Shown: positions 1-9,636, counted from the stretch's first letter. The stretch: 64,000 nucleotides of DNA from CAXMRP01 sp965216515 (GCA_965216515.1 OZ244173.1:3038001-3102000); one strand, 5' to 3'. Numbers and translations: made by a program. Notes: generated by a model not told the origin, from the letters alone.

Positions 1-1
1 G

Positions 2-859
2 GACGGCAAGCTGTGGCTGGACCGCCATGGTGAGGGCCGTGTCGACACCGGTGTGACGATAGGCGTTCCGGAAGCCGAACGGGTCATTCGTCTTGTTGCC
101 AGCCATACAGGACAGGAATGTAACGCGCTGCAACCGGTCGTTTCGGCGGAATTGCCCGAGACCGGAGAACGCTTCGAGGGACTTCTCCCACCCGTCGCGC
201 CGGCACCGTGCTTCGCCATCCGCAAGCCGGCACACGTGCTCTATCGGCTTGGTGACTATGTCAGCGCCAGCATCCTCAGCGAAGACCACGCTCAAGCATT
301 GGTTTCGGCAGTAGCACAGCAAAAGAACATCCTTGTCGTCGGGGGCACGAGCTCGGGCAAGACCACACTGGTCAACGCTCTACTGGCGGAAGTTGCCGAA
401 ACCGGGGACCGGGTGATCCTGATCGAGGATACCCGCGAGCTCCATTGCGTGGCGAAGGACTGCGTTGCCCTCAAGACCAAGCCCGGAGTTGCGACCTTGG
501 CCGATCTTGTCCGTTCGACGCTCCGTTTGCGCCCGGACCGCATCATCGTTGGCGAAGTTCGCGGCGGTGAAGCACTCGACATGCTGAAGGCCTGGAACAC
601 CGGTCATCCGGGCGGCATCACGACACTGCACGCCAACTCCGCCGAGGCCGGGCTCTACCGGCTCGAACAGCTCATTCAGGAAGTCGTCATCACCGTACCG
701 CGCCGGCTGGTCGCCCAGGCCATCGACATTGTCGTCTTCCTGAAAGGCCGTGGCCACGACCGGCACGTTGAAACCGTCGCCGAGCTCGAAGGTCTCGATA
801 GTGCCGACCACTACCGCCTGACCGACCTCATTTCCATCCAACCCGATCCAACCGACTGA
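2..859 (+). CDS. trbB: TrbB conjugal transfer ATPase (5' partial)
   Basis: This is the VirB11-type hexameric traffic ATPase of a trb type IV secretion system, which works on the cytoplasmic side of the inner membrane. The open frame runs from base 2, so the start lies outside the window: the residues before the first internal GTG (53) already match the family (DGKLWLDRHGEG). Visible motifs are the Walker A GGTSSGKTT near 345-370, an Asp box (LIEDTREL), Walker B-like RIIVGEVRGGEA, and the His box TTLHANSAEAG. It is the first visible gene of a packed operon, 15 bases before trbC. Identification is secure; only the N-terminus is missing. Confidence 0.96.
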   Translation, partial: DGKLWLDRHGEGRVDTGVTIGVPEAERVIRLVASHTGQECNALQPVVSAELPETGERFEGLLPPVAPAPCFAIRKPAHVLYRLGDYVSASILSEDHAQALVSAVAQQKNILVVGGTSSGKTTLVNALLAEVAETGDRVILIEDTRELHCVAKDCVALKTKPGVATLADLVRSTLRLRPDRIIVGEVRGGEALDMLKAWNTGHPGGITTLHANSAEAGLYRLEQLIQEVVITVPRRLVAQAIDIVVFLKGRGHDRHVETVAELEGLDSADHYRLTDLISIQPDPTD

Positions 860-874
860 CCAGGGGAGAATTGC

Positions 875-1216
875 ATGAGAAGATATCCGGACCACCGCCA
901 TTTGAAACATCCAGCACGGCTCACTGCGGTGAGTATCGGCATTCTGCTGGCCGGCGCCACCGCTGCCCATGCCGCCGGTTCCGGCATGCCCTGGGAAGCG
1001 CCGTTGACTCAAATTCTTGAGTCCATCGAGGGGCCGGTCGCGCGTATTATCGCGGTCATCATCATCGTCATCACCGGGCTGTCATTGGCGTTCGGCGAGA
1101 CATCCGGCGGTTTCCGGCGGCTGATCCAGATCGTCTTCGGCCTGTCGATCGCCTTCGCGGCAACGAGCTTCTTCCTGTCCTTCTTCTCATTCGGCGGTGG
1201 GGCGCTCATCACATGA
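875..1216 (+). CDS. trbC: TrbC conjugative pilin (VirB2-like)
   Basis: A small 113-residue pre-pilin. A long N-terminal signal segment (GILLAGATAAHAAG) is followed by two hydrophobic helices (IIAVIIIVITGLSLAFGE and LIQIVFGLSIAFAATSFFLSFF), the usual shape of VirB2/TrbC pilins that are processed and sometimes cyclised before assembly into the conjugative pilus. A GGGGAG ribosome-binding site lies just before the ATG. It overlaps trbD by 4 bases. The call rests on size, topology and position between trbB and trbD. Confidence 0.93.
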   Translation: MRRYPDHRHLKHPARLTAVSIGILLAGATAAHAAGSGMPWEAPLTQILESIEGPVARIIAVIIIVITGLSLAFGETSGGFRRLIQIVFGLSIAFAATSFFLSFFSFGGGALIT

Positions 1217-1485
1217 CCGTCTCGACCGGAAACATCGAAGGATTTGAGATCCCGCTGCATCGCGCCCTAGCCGAGCCGATCCTGATGGGCGGCGCACCGC
1301 GCACGGTGGCGATCGTCAACGGGACACTGGCCGCAGCCCTTGGTCTCGGCCTGCAGCTTTGGCTGGTCGGGATCATCGTCTGGATACTCGGCCACAGCGC
1401 GGCGGCTTATGCGGCCACCAAGGACCCGGCCTTCATGGACGTCCTTGTCCGCCACGTCCGCCACAAGGGATATCTGGCATGCTGA
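1213..1485 (+). CDS. trbD: TrbD (VirB3-like) conjugal transfer protein
   Basis: A 90-residue inner-membrane protein with one strong hydrophobic hairpin (about residues 35-65) between a short polar N-terminus (GFEIPLHRALAEPILMGGAPR, close to the TrbD/VirB3 opening) and a basic C-terminus. VirB3-type proteins pair with the VirB4-type ATPase, which here is the next gene, trbE, starting 10 bases downstream. The ATG overlaps the trbC stop, so the two are probably translationally coupled. Confidence 0.92.
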   Translation: MTVSTGNIEGFEIPLHRALAEPILMGGAPRTVAIVNGTLAAALGLGLQLWLVGIIVWILGHSAAAYAATKDPAFMDVLVRHVRHKGYLAC

Positions 1486-1495
1486 GGCTTCTCCC

Positions 1496-3925
1496 ATGAT
1501 GAATTTGGCTGAATACCGCAACCGGTCGGCGCTGTTGGCTGATTATCTGCCCTGGGCTTGTCTCGTTGCGCCCGGTGTCGTGCTGAACAAGGACGGCAGC
1601 TTCCAACGCACCGCGTGGTTCCGCGGACCCGATCTGGAAAGCGCGACCGAAGGCCAGTTGGTCGCTACTTGTGCCCGGATCAACAATGTCCTGCGCCGAT
1701 TCGGTTCGGGCTGGGCGCTATTCTTCGAGGCCGACCGCCATCCGGCGCGCAACTATCCGACATCGCAATTTCCCGATCCTGTCTCTGGCTTGATTGATGA
1801 GGAACGGCGAGCCGACTTCGAGCAATCCGGTGCGCTGTTCGAAAGCAGTTTCTTCCTGACTTTCACCTATCTGCCGCCGGCCGAGACTGTCAGCCGCGCG
1901 GAACGGGTGCTCATTGAATCCGTCGAGAAACGAGACGGACACGACTACCAGGACCATCTCGACCGCTTCATCCAGCAGACCGACCGGGCGATCGATCTGC
2001 TGGGCCAGCTGATGCCGGAGGTCTCGCTTCTCACGGACGCCGAGACGCTCACTTATCTGCATTCCTGCATCTCCAACCGGCGGATCGCGATCAGCGTACC
2101 GGAAGTGCCGGCCTATCTCGACGCCGTCCTGGTCGACACCGCCATGACCGGCGGTTTGGAGCCGATGCTAGGGGACGCGCATCTGCGTACACTCACGGTG
2201 CTCGGCTATCCCGGATCGACAACGCCGGGGCTGCTCGACGCGCTCAATCATCTGGGCTTCGAGTATCGCTGGACAACGCGGTTTATTGCGCTCGACAAGC
2301 CTGCCGCCGAGAAAGTGATCCGGCGATACCGCCGGCAATGGTTTGCCAAACGCAAATCGGTCGCCGCCATCATCAAGGAAGTACTCACCAACGAGCAGTC
2401 GGTCCTCGTCGATACCGATGCGGACAACAAGGCGGCGGATGCGGACGAGGCCTTGCAGGAGGTCGGCCGCGATTTCGTCTCTTATGGTTATGTGACGACG
2501 ACGGTGACGGTTTGGGATCGCGATCCAACAGTGGCGCGGGAGAAGGTCCGTGCTGTTCAACGGATCATCGACGGACGCGGGTTCGCGACCATCGAGGAGA
2601 CCGCCAACGCCGTTGAGGCCTGGTTGTCCTCATTGCCTGGCCATGTCTACGCCAACGTCCGGCAGGCGCCGATCAATACGCTCAATCTCGCCCACATGAT
2701 GCCGCTTTCGGCGACCTGGGCCGGACCGCCGACGAACGAACACTTGCAAGGCCCGCCGCTCATCACGGTCCGCACAAACGAGACCACGCCGTTCCGGTTG
2801 GTCACCCATGTCGGCGATGTCGGCCACATGATGGTGGTCGGGCCGACCGGCGCCGGCAAGTCGGTGCTGCTGTCCTTCATCGCGATGCAGTTTCGCCGTT
2901 ATCCGAATGCGCAGATCACCATCTTCGACAAAGGCGGTTCGGCGCGTGCTGCCGTGCTCGGTTTGGGCGGGGCGTATTTCGATCTTGGCTCGGAAGCATC
3001 ACTTGCCTTCCAACCGCTTGCCAACATCGACCTCGTTGCCGACCGGTCCTTTGCGCAAGCATGGGTTCAGGACCTGCTGGCGCATGAGAACGTCCAGATC
3101 ACGCCGGAGGTCAAGGACGCGGTCTGGTCGGCACTGTCGAATCTCGCCGCAGCCCCACAACCCGAACGCACCCTGACGGGCTTGAGCGCGCTCCTGCAGC
3201 GCAGCGAGTTACGGCAGGCGCTGCTGCCCTACACGCTGGAAGGCCCCTATGGCCGTCTGCTGGATGCGCACGACAATCATCTGAGGCTGAGCGATATCCA
3301 GTGTTTCGAGATGGAAGAACTGATGCATCAAGAAGGCGCCGTCCTTCCGGTGCTGACCTATCTGTTCCATCGCCTCGAAGCCGGATTCGATGGTCGGCCG
3401 GCCCTGCTCATCCTCGATGAGGCGTGGCTGTTCCTCGACAACCCGACCTTCGCCGCGCGCATCCGTGAATGGCTGAAGACGCTGCGAAAGCAAAACGTCT
3501 CCGTCATCTTCGCAACCCAGGGCTTGTCGGATATCTCCAACAGCACCATTGCGCCGGCGATCATCGAAAGCTGCCCGACCCGCATCTTCCTGCCCAATGA
3601 CAGGGCGGTCGAGCCGCAGGCGCGCGAAGTCTACGAAGCCTTCGGCCTGAACGAGCGCCAAATCGAGATCATCGCCCGGGCTGTTCCCAAGCGCGACTAC
3701 TATTACCAGTCGCGGTCCGGCAACCGGCTGTTCGAGCTTGGTCTCGGACCGATCGCGCTCGCTTTCACCGCCGCCTCCACCAAACAGGATCACGCCCTCA
3801 TCGACGAGTTGATCGCCGCGCATGGCGCCGAAGAGTTCGCCGACTCCTGGCTGCGCGCGAGAGATCTCGAATGGGCGGCGGACCTTCTTCAATCAGCGAA
3901 TTCAGAAAAAGGAGCACAACAATGA
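1496..3925 (+). CDS. trbE: TrbE (VirB4-like) conjugal transfer ATPase
   Basis: An 809-residue VirB4-class ATPase that powers pilus assembly and substrate transfer. I place the start at the ATG at 1496 (MMNLAEYRNRS), which matches the family N-terminus; an open frame extends 52 codons further upstream but only across trbD. The Walker A GPTGAGKSVLL lies near residue 448, Walker B LLILDEAWLFLD near residue 640, and FATQGLSDI follows as the sensor segment. The length is typical of TrbE. The stop overlaps the trbJ start by 4 bases. Confidence 0.96.
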   Translation: MMNLAEYRNRSALLADYLPWACLVAPGVVLNKDGSFQRTAWFRGPDLESATEGQLVATCARINNVLRRFGSGWALFFEADRHPARNYPTSQFPDPVSGLIDEERRADFEQSGALFESSFFLTFTYLPPAETVSRAERVLIESVEKRDGHDYQDHLDRFIQQTDRAIDLLGQLMPEVSLLTDAETLTYLHSCISNRRIAISVPEVPAYLDAVLVDTAMTGGLEPMLGDAHLRTLTVLGYPGSTTPGLLDALNHLGFEYRWTTRFIALDKPAAEKVIRRYRRQWFAKRKSVAAIIKEVLTNEQSVLVDTDADNKAADADEALQEVGRDFVSYGYVTTTVTVWDRDPTVAREKVRAVQRIIDGRGFATIEETANAVEAWLSSLPGHVYANVRQAPINTLNLAHMMPLSATWAGPPTNEHLQGPPLITVRTNETTPFRLVTHVGDVGHMMVVGPTGAGKSVLLSFIAMQFRRYPNAQITIFDKGGSARAAVLGLGGAYFDLGSEASLAFQPLANIDLVADRSFAQAWVQDLLAHENVQITPEVKDAVWSALSNLAAAPQPERTLTGLSALLQRSELRQALLPYTLEGPYGRLLDAHDNHLRLSDIQCFEMEELMHQEGAVLPVLTYLFHRLEAGFDGRPALLILDEAWLFLDNPTFAARIREWLKTLRKQNVSVIFATQGLSDISNSTIAPAIIESCPTRIFLPNDRAVEPQAREVYEAFGLNERQIEIIARAVPKRDYYYQSRSGNRLFELGLGPIALAFTAASTKQDHALIDELIAAHGAEEFADSWLRARDLEWAADLLQSANSEKGAQQ

Positions 3926-4653
3926 ACAGTATTAGGAGACTGATGCAGGCCGGCTGCATCGCAATCGCCACCTGCCTTGTCGTGACGAACGTTTCCGTAC
4001 CACCGGCACAGGCAGCCAGAACGGTTTTTGATCCCTGGAATTACGGCCGCAATCTTCTGACCGCGGCGCGTAATCTGCAGCAGCTCAACAACCAGATCAC
4101 GCAGCTCGCCAATGAGGCGCAGATGCTGATCAACCAGGCGCAGAACCTGACCAATCTGCCGAGCTCGGTCGCCGCCGAATTGCAGGCCTCCCTGCGGCAG
4201 ATCGACGGACTGATCCGCAACGCGCAGGGGCTGGCTTACGATGTCGGACGGATCGATCAGGAATTCCGCCGGCTGTTCCCGGAGGAATACTCCGCCACGG
4301 TCTCCACGTCGCAACTCGTTCAGGATGCGCAAAAGACCTGGGAACTGGCGCGCGAGGGATTCAAGCACAGCCTTGAGGTCCAGGCGGAAGTCGTCAACCG
4401 CATCCGTGATGATGCGACGACGCTCGACGGCCTGATCGCCAACAGCCAATCGGCGGTCGGCAATCTGCAAGCGCTCCAGGCCGGCAATCAGCTCACCGCC
4501 TTCGCCGCAAAGCAGTCCATGCAGCTGCAGACGCTTCTCGCGGCATCCGCGCGGGCGGATGCGTTGCAGCGTGCCGATGCTCTGGCGGCTCGTGAACGCG
4601 CCCGCGCACGCTTCCAGCGCTTCCTCGGCGATCGCAACGCCTACACGCGCTGA
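3922..4653 (+). CDS. trbJ: TrbJ (VirB5-like) conjugal transfer protein
   Basis: A 243-residue secreted protein. It has a signal peptide (MNSIRRLMQAGCIAIATCLVV, cleavage near PAQAARTVF), then the TrbJ opening VFDPWNYGRNLLTAARN and long amphipathic helices rich in Gln, Asn and Leu (LQQLNNQITQLANEAQML). VirB5/TrbJ proteins are minor pilus-tip or periplasmic components. The start at 3922 is set by its 4-base overlap with trbE. No trbK-like small entry-exclusion gene lies between it and trbL, as in many ICE-borne trb operons. Confidence 0.94.
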   Translation: MNSIRRLMQAGCIAIATCLVVTNVSVPPAQAARTVFDPWNYGRNLLTAARNLQQLNNQITQLANEAQMLINQAQNLTNLPSSVAAELQASLRQIDGLIRNAQGLAYDVGRIDQEFRRLFPEEYSATVSTSQLVQDAQKTWELAREGFKHSLEVQAEVVNRIRDDATTLDGLIANSQSAVGNLQALQAGNQLTAFAAKQSMQLQTLLAASARADALQRADALAARERARARFQRFLGDRNAYTR

Positions 4654-4674
4654 TCGGGGTGAGGGGACGAGGCG

Positions 4675-6006
4675 ATGATCGATCTCAACGTCATCGATCA
4701 GTTCACGAGCACTTTCGTGACCTATATCGATTCCGGCTTCGGCCTGCTGGGGCCGGACGTCGCCTTCCTCACCACTATCCTGATCGGTATTGATATCACA
4801 TTGGCGGGCCTGTTTTGGGCCATGGCTGACGACAAGGCTGTTATCCCGGCACTGATCAAGAAGGTGCTCTATGTCGGCGCCTTCGCCTTTATCCTCAACA
4901 ATTTCTCCAGCCTTTCGACTATCATCTTCGATTCCTTTGCCGGCTTGGGCCTGAGGGCGACCGGTTCGCCAATCTCTGCAGCGGACCTCATGCGTCCGGG
5001 CTTCGTCGCGGCCACCGGCTACACGGCGGCAGAACCGTTGCTCGACGAAGTGTCCGATCTGATCGGACCGATCGCCTTCTTTGAGAACTTCGTCACCATC
5101 GCGATCCTGATGTTCGCCTGGGTCGTGGTGCTTCTCGCCTTCTTCATCCTGGCGATCCAGCTCTTCATCACCATCCTCGAATTCAAACTCACCACCCTTG
5201 CCGGCTTCGTACTGGTGCCCTTTGCACTGTGGAACAAGACCGCGTTCCTGGCCGAGCGTGTTCTAGGCAATGTCGTGGCCGCCGGCATCAAGCTCATGGT
5301 GCTGGCCGTCATCGTCGGCATCGGCTCGACGCTGTTCGGCGCATTCGCTTCATCCTTTGCCGGCGGTGACATCACTCTGGAACAGGCCGCGGCAACGGTT
5401 CTCGGGGCACTGTCCATCTTCATGCTCGGCATCTTCGGACCGGGCATCGCCGCGGGACTGGTCTCCGGTGCGCCACAACTCGGCGCCGGCGCTGCCGTGG
5501 GATCGGCAGCCGGCCTGGCGATCGGCGGTGCCGCTGCGACGGGCGCTGCGATCGGAGGCGCACGGGCAATCGGCTCCGGTGCAAGCCGGGCGACCCGGGC
5601 CGCGTCTTCCGTGGCCGGGACCGCGAGCGGTGGCTTCGGACTGGCGAGGGCAACATCCGGTCAGAGGGGTGCGGGCGGCGCTGCGGCGGGAGCCGCGGGC
5701 GTCATCGCCGCAAGTGCCGGATCAGTTGCACAGGGCGTCCGCAATGCCGCAGGCCGGGCAACGAGCAGCGTGCGCCAGGCCTTTTCCGAAGGCCGGAGCC
5801 GGGCGTTTGCAGCGACCGGCGGCTCGTCACCGGCCGCATCAGAGTCATTCGCCTCAGCCGGTTCGGCCTCAGGTGCCCCCGGCTGGGCGCAGAAACTGCG
5901 CCGCGACCAGCGTCTGCGCGAAGGCGCGACCATCACCGCCCACACCATCCGCGACGGTGACCGGCCTGCGGCAGGTGAAAACCCCAAACTGAAAGATGAG
6001 GACTGA
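4675..6006 (+). CDS. trbL: TrbL (VirB6-like) polytopic membrane protein
   Basis: A 443-residue inner-membrane channel protein. About six hydrophobic segments fill residues 20-270. The last 170 residues are low-complexity Ala/Gly/Ser (GAAAGAAGVIAASAGS and similar), a tail typical of TrbL. VirB6/TrbL forms part of the inner-membrane translocation path. The tail's GC-rich composition creates long false open frames on both strands. The stop overlaps the trbF ATG by one base. Confidence 0.94.
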   Translation: MIDLNVIDQFTSTFVTYIDSGFGLLGPDVAFLTTILIGIDITLAGLFWAMADDKAVIPALIKKVLYVGAFAFILNNFSSLSTIIFDSFAGLGLRATGSPISAADLMRPGFVAATGYTAAEPLLDEVSDLIGPIAFFENFVTIAILMFAWVVVLLAFFILAIQLFITILEFKLTTLAGFVLVPFALWNKTAFLAERVLGNVVAAGIKLMVLAVIVGIGSTLFGAFASSFAGGDITLEQAAATVLGALSIFMLGIFGPGIAAGLVSGAPQLGAGAAVGSAAGLAIGGAAATGAAIGGARAIGSGASRATRAASSVAGTASGGFGLARATSGQRGAGGAAAGAAGVIAASAGSVAQGVRNAAGRATSSVRQAFSEGRSRAFAATGGSSPAASESFASAGSASGAPGWAQKLRRDQRLREGATITAHTIRDGDRPAAGENPKLKDED

Positions 6007-6701
6007 TGTTCAAGCGTTCGACGACGACTTACGGGCAGACGCCCCAACCGGAAACCCCATACCAGAAAGCCGCCCAGGTGTGGGACACGCGCATGGGTGA
6101 CGCGCTTGTTCGCGCCCGGAATTGGAGATTGATGGCCTTCGGTTGCCTGGTGCTATCCCTTGGCCTGTCGGGCGGTGTCATCTGGCAGGCGGGAAAGAGC
6201 CACATCACACCCTACGTGGTCGAAGTGGATCGACTGGGCGATGTACGGGCGGTAGGTCCGGCGATCGAGATCTACAAGCCGAGTGACGCTCAGATCGCCT
6301 ACCATCTCGCGCGTTTCATCGAGAATGTCCGATCCCTGTCGCTCGATCCGATCATCGTGCGCCAGAGCTGGCTGCATGCCTATGACTACGCCACCACCCA
6401 GGCGGCCAACACACTCAACGACTATGCCCGGGACAACGACCCGTTCGCCAATGTCGGAAAGCGTACCATCACCGTCGAAGTGACGAGCGTCGTTCGTTCC
6501 TCTTCAGACAGTTTCGAGATCCGTTGGCGCGAGCAGTCGTACGAAAACGGATCGCTCGCTTCGACCGAGCGCTACACGGCGGTCGCCTCACTCGCCATCC
6601 AGCAACCCCGTGACGCAGAGACGCTGCGCAAGAACCCGCTCGGCATCTACGTCCATGGCCTCAACTGGTCGAAAGACCTCATCGCAGGAGAATCCAAATG
6701 A
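6006..6701 (+). CDS. trbF: TrbF (VirB8-like) conjugal transfer protein
   Basis: A 231-residue bitopic inner-membrane protein. A short cytoplasmic N-terminus (TPYQKAAQVWDTRMGDALVRARNWR) precedes one transmembrane helix (LMAFGCLVLSLGLSGGVIWQAG) and a periplasmic VirB8-like domain (ITPYVVEVDRLGDVRAVGPA at its start, NPLGIYVHGLNWSKDL at its end). VirB8 nucleates the secretion channel and contacts the VirB9 and VirB10 homologues encoded next (trbG, trbI). It overlaps trbG by 4 bases. Confidence 0.95.
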   Translation: MFKRSTTTYGQTPQPETPYQKAAQVWDTRMGDALVRARNWRLMAFGCLVLSLGLSGGVIWQAGKSHITPYVVEVDRLGDVRAVGPAIEIYKPSDAQIAYHLARFIENVRSLSLDPIIVRQSWLHAYDYATTQAANTLNDYARDNDPFANVGKRTITVEVTSVVRSSSDSFEIRWREQSYENGSLASTERYTAVASLAIQQPRDAETLRKNPLGIYVHGLNWSKDLIAGESK

Positions 6702-7753
6702 GCATGAAGACATCCCGGAAACTCATTGCGGTGAGCGCTTCGATCCTGATCGCCGGTTGCGCGACAAAGAAACTTCCGCCGGAGATCGACTTCGATACCG
6801 GCGATTTCGATAGCGCGGTGTTGACGGCCGAACCACCCAAACCGGTCGAGATCGTCGAGTTGCCGAAGCCATTGCCGCTGCCCGGACAATTGAAAACCGA
6901 TCCGAAGAAGGTAAAGCGGAAACCGGCAGACGATCGTCCGCCGAAGGTGAGGGTTTCTGACGCAAATGACGCCGCCAAGGTCGAGCCGACCAGGGATGGT
7001 TATGTCAACGCCATCCAGGTCTATCCCTATACCGAGGGCGCGCTCTATCAGCTCTATGCGGCGCCGGAGCAGGTCAGCGACATCGCTTTGCAGAAGGGCG
7101 AGAAGATCGTCGCGGTGTCCGCCGGTGACACGCTTCGATGGGTTGTCGGCGACACGGTCAGCGGGTCGGGAAGCGAAGCCCGCGCCCATGTGCTGGTCAA
7201 ACCGACAAAGGATGATCTTCAGACCAATCTGGTCATCATCACCGACCGGCGCACCTATCATCTTGAACTTCGCAGCAATCCGGAGACCTACATGGCTTCC
7301 GTCTCCTGGCAATATCCACGCGACGAACTGATCGTGTTGCGGAAGCAGAATGCCCAGGCCAAACAGGCCGCCAGCTACGTGGCGGACACAGGATTGCGTG
7401 TTGACGATCTGCGCTTCCGTTACCGGATCACAGGCGATGATCCGCCGTGGCGGCCCGTGTTGGTCTTCGACGATACCAGGAAGGTCTACATCCAGTTCCC
7501 GGCGCGTCTCGATCAGGGAGAAGCACCGCCTCTATTCGTCGTCGGGCCGAACGGCCAGAACCAACTGGTCAATTACCGGGTCAAGGGCCGCTACTATGTC
7601 GTGGACCGCATGTTCGCAGCTGCCGAATTGCGGCTCGGTGAGAAGCCCCAGCAAATCGTGCGCATCGAACGGATAGACGGCCGGAAGCGCAAGGCGCGCA
7701 GCGTCTTCCATGTCAGCAGCCGTCAACGCTTCGACCGGGAGAGCGACCGATGA
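6698..7753 (+). CDS. trbG: TrbG (VirB9-like) conjugal transfer lipoprotein
   Basis: A 351-residue outer-membrane-complex component. The N-terminus carries a lipoprotein signal (LIAVSASILIAGC, Cys near residue 21), then a proline-rich linker and the VirB9/CagX domain, with YPYTEGALYQLYAAPEQVSDIAL as its entry and NYRVKGRYYVVDRMFAAAELRLG as its C-terminal core. Putting the lipobox in TrbG may make up for the absence of a separate trbH lipoprotein gene between trbG and trbI (inference). It overlaps trbI by 4 bases. Confidence 0.95.
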   Translation: MSMKTSRKLIAVSASILIAGCATKKLPPEIDFDTGDFDSAVLTAEPPKPVEIVELPKPLPLPGQLKTDPKKVKRKPADDRPPKVRVSDANDAAKVEPTRDGYVNAIQVYPYTEGALYQLYAAPEQVSDIALQKGEKIVAVSAGDTLRWVVGDTVSGSGSEARAHVLVKPTKDDLQTNLVIITDRRTYHLELRSNPETYMASVSWQYPRDELIVLRKQNAQAKQAASYVADTGLRVDDLRFRYRITGDDPPWRPVLVFDDTRKVYIQFPARLDQGEAPPLFVVGPNGQNQLVNYRVKGRYYVVDRMFAAAELRLGEKPQQIVRIERIDGRKRKARSVFHVSSRQRFDRESDR

Positions 7754-9042
7754 CCGAACGTTCTCCCGACGACGCCGCACAAACCGGCCGGATCAAGATC
7801 GATCCTGAAGAACTGGCATTGCGGGCCAAGCCGAGACCGGTTTCGCGCATCAATCGCAGGGTGCTCTATCTGCTGACCGGCACGGGCATGGTGCTGATAT
7901 TTGGCGCGACGATCTTCGCCCTGGACCCGCCGAGCTTGTTTGATCGCGATGACACCGGACGCGAACTCTACCAGACGCGCAACAATCCCAAGCCTGATGG
8001 TCTTGAAACCCTGCCACGCCGGTACAGTGACATTGTAAAGCCCAAGATCGAACTGGGGCCGCCGCTACCAGGCGACATCGGACCGGCGGTCGTTCAGAAG
8101 GAAAGGGAACTGGGCATTCGGCCTGGAACAGAAATGCCGTTCCGCCCGAGCCCGGTCGATGATGCGGAGCGGGCGGAACGGATAAGGCAGGCACGCCTGG
8201 CCCAACAGGCTCGAGAGTCGAATGTGTTCTTCCAGCTCACCTCCGGAACCACGGGTCTGTCATTGCCAGGCGTCAAACCTGCTGCGGCGTCGGAAACGTC
8301 AGCAGATGCAAAACTCAAGACCCGAAATCCTTTCGAGGTAACGAACGCCAGTGGCGATCGCCAGCCCGTTGAGTTTGATCTGGAAAACGATCAGAATCTG
8401 CAGAACCGCAAGATCGATTTCCTGAATCAGGGAGTGGAAAAGGCGACCTACAATCCGCATCAATTGCAAGATCCGGCATCACCCTATCAGGTGATGGCCG
8501 GTACCATCATTTCGGCAAGTCTGGTCACCGGGATCAATTCCGATCTACCCGGCCGGATCATCGCCCAAGTGACCGAAAACGTCTACGACTCGGTGACCGG
8601 CAACCACCTGCTAATCCCGCAGGGGACTCAGATCATCGGCACCTATGACAGCGTCGTCGCCTTCGGCCAGAGCAGGGCGCTGGTTATCTGGCAGCGCCTC
8701 ATCATGCCGGACGGTTCCTCCATCGTGATTGAGAACCTTCCGGCGACCGACACCGCCGGTTATGGCGGGCTCGAAGACAAGGTGAACTTCCACACCTGGC
8801 GCCTCATCAAGGGCGTCGTGCTGTCAACGCTTCTTGGGGTCGGCACGGAACTGACCTTCGGCGATGAGGAAAGCGATCTGCTGAAGGCCCTTCGCGAGTC
8901 TTCGCAGGACAGTGCCAACAGCGTCGGTCAGCGTCTGGCCGAGCGCAATCTCAACATTCAGCCAACCATCACCGTCCGTCCCGGCTGGCCGCTTCGCATC
9001 ATTGTCCACAAGGACCTGGTGCTGCGGCCGTTCCGCGGCTGA
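7750..9042 (+). CDS. trbI: TrbI (VirB10-like) conjugal transfer protein
   Basis: A 430-residue VirB10 homologue that spans both membranes. A cytoplasmic N-terminus is followed by one transmembrane helix near residues 37-57 (VLYLLTGTGMVLIFGATIFAL), a Pro-rich periplasmic linker, and the C-terminal barrel-forming domain (SPYQVMAGTIISASLVTGIN, GRIIAQVTENVYDS, LLIPQGTQIIGTYDS, RPGWPLRIIVHKDLVL). It is the last core secretion gene of the operon, 10 bases before the next small gene. Confidence 0.96.
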   Translation: MTERSPDDAAQTGRIKIDPEELALRAKPRPVSRINRRVLYLLTGTGMVLIFGATIFALDPPSLFDRDDTGRELYQTRNNPKPDGLETLPRRYSDIVKPKIELGPPLPGDIGPAVVQKERELGIRPGTEMPFRPSPVDDAERAERIRQARLAQQARESNVFFQLTSGTTGLSLPGVKPAAASETSADAKLKTRNPFEVTNASGDRQPVEFDLENDQNLQNRKIDFLNQGVEKATYNPHQLQDPASPYQVMAGTIISASLVTGINSDLPGRIIAQVTENVYDSVTGNHLLIPQGTQIIGTYDSVVAFGQSRALVIWQRLIMPDGSSIVIENLPATDTAGYGGLEDKVNFHTWRLIKGVVLSTLLGVGTELTFGDEESDLLKALRESSQDSANSVGQRLAERNLNIQPTITVRPGWPLRIIVHKDLVLRPFRG

Positions 9043-9052
9043 GGAAGACGCC

Positions 9053-9325
9053 ATGAGCCTCAAACTCGAAAAACTGCCCGACCGCGATCCGGTCAAGATC
9101 ACCTTCACGGCTAGCCCCGAACTGAAATCGGCACTGAGCGACTATGCCGAACTCTATCGCTGTACGTATGGGAAGGAAGAGAGCATCGCCGATCTGATTC
9201 CGTTCATGTTGGAAGCGTTCATGAACGCCGATCAGGGGTTCAAACGATCGCGCAAGCAACTGCAGGAGGGACGCGCCCTATCGCCTCCCGGTCAATCCAC
9301 CACAATCCCGAGAAAGGAGAACTGA
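9053..9325 (+). CDS. DUF2274-type small protein of trb operons
   Basis: A 90-residue cytoplasmic protein (MSLKLEKLPDRDPVKITFTA at its start, LIPFMLEAFMNADQGFKRSRK in the middle) of the kind found directly after trbI in alphaproteobacterial and other trb-type ICEs; I recall this as DUF2274. The predicted fold (strand, then helices) and the sequence KITFTASPELKSALSDYAELY suggest a ribbon-helix-helix-like DNA-binding or adaptor protein, but its function is unknown. I chose the start at 9053 because an AGGAAG motif lies just upstream. Confidence 0.85.
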   Translation: MSLKLEKLPDRDPVKITFTASPELKSALSDYAELYRCTYGKEESIADLIPFMLEAFMNADQGFKRSRKQLQEGRALSPPGQSTTIPRKEN

Positions 9326-9327
9326 CC

Positions 9328-9636
9328 ATGGCCACCATCGGCAGCTTTACCCCCGGCAAGGACGGTTACGTCGGAACGATCCGCACGCTCACCATGAACG
9401 TTAAAGCGAAGATCGTTGCCAACGATCAGAAGAAGAGCGAAGGAGCGCCGGATTTCCGGATCTTCACCGGGCGGGCAGAATTGGGCGCGGCTTGGAAGGC
9501 ACAGACCAACGGTGATGAGCCAAGAGATTATCTGAGCGTCCAGCTGGATGATCCGAGCTTTGCCGAACCGGTCCGCGCCGCTCTATTCGAGGAGGACGGG
9601 GCTGCCTATCTCGTTTGGAATCGTCGGGGCTCATAG
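9328..9636 (+). CDS. DUF736-family protein
   Basis: A 102-residue single-domain protein. It opens MATIGSFTPGKDGYVGTIRT and contains DFRIFTGRAELGAAWKA and DYLSVQLDDPSFAEPVRAAL, the recognisable pattern of DUF736, a family almost confined to conjugative elements of Proteobacteria. Its biochemical role is not known. It follows the DUF2274 gene after 2 bases with a clear AGAAAGGAG ribosome-binding site and closes the + strand operon. Confidence 0.9.
   Translation: MATIGSFTPGKDGYVGTIRTLTMNVKAKIVANDQKKSEGAPDFRIFTGRAELGAAWKAQTNGDEPRDYLSVQLDDPSFAEPVRAALFEEDGAAYLVWNRRGS

Noticed and set aside
380..1012. Long minus-strand frame across the trbB/trbC region
   Set aside because: It is antisense to trbB in high-GC sequence, without a ribosome-binding site or a recognisable domain.
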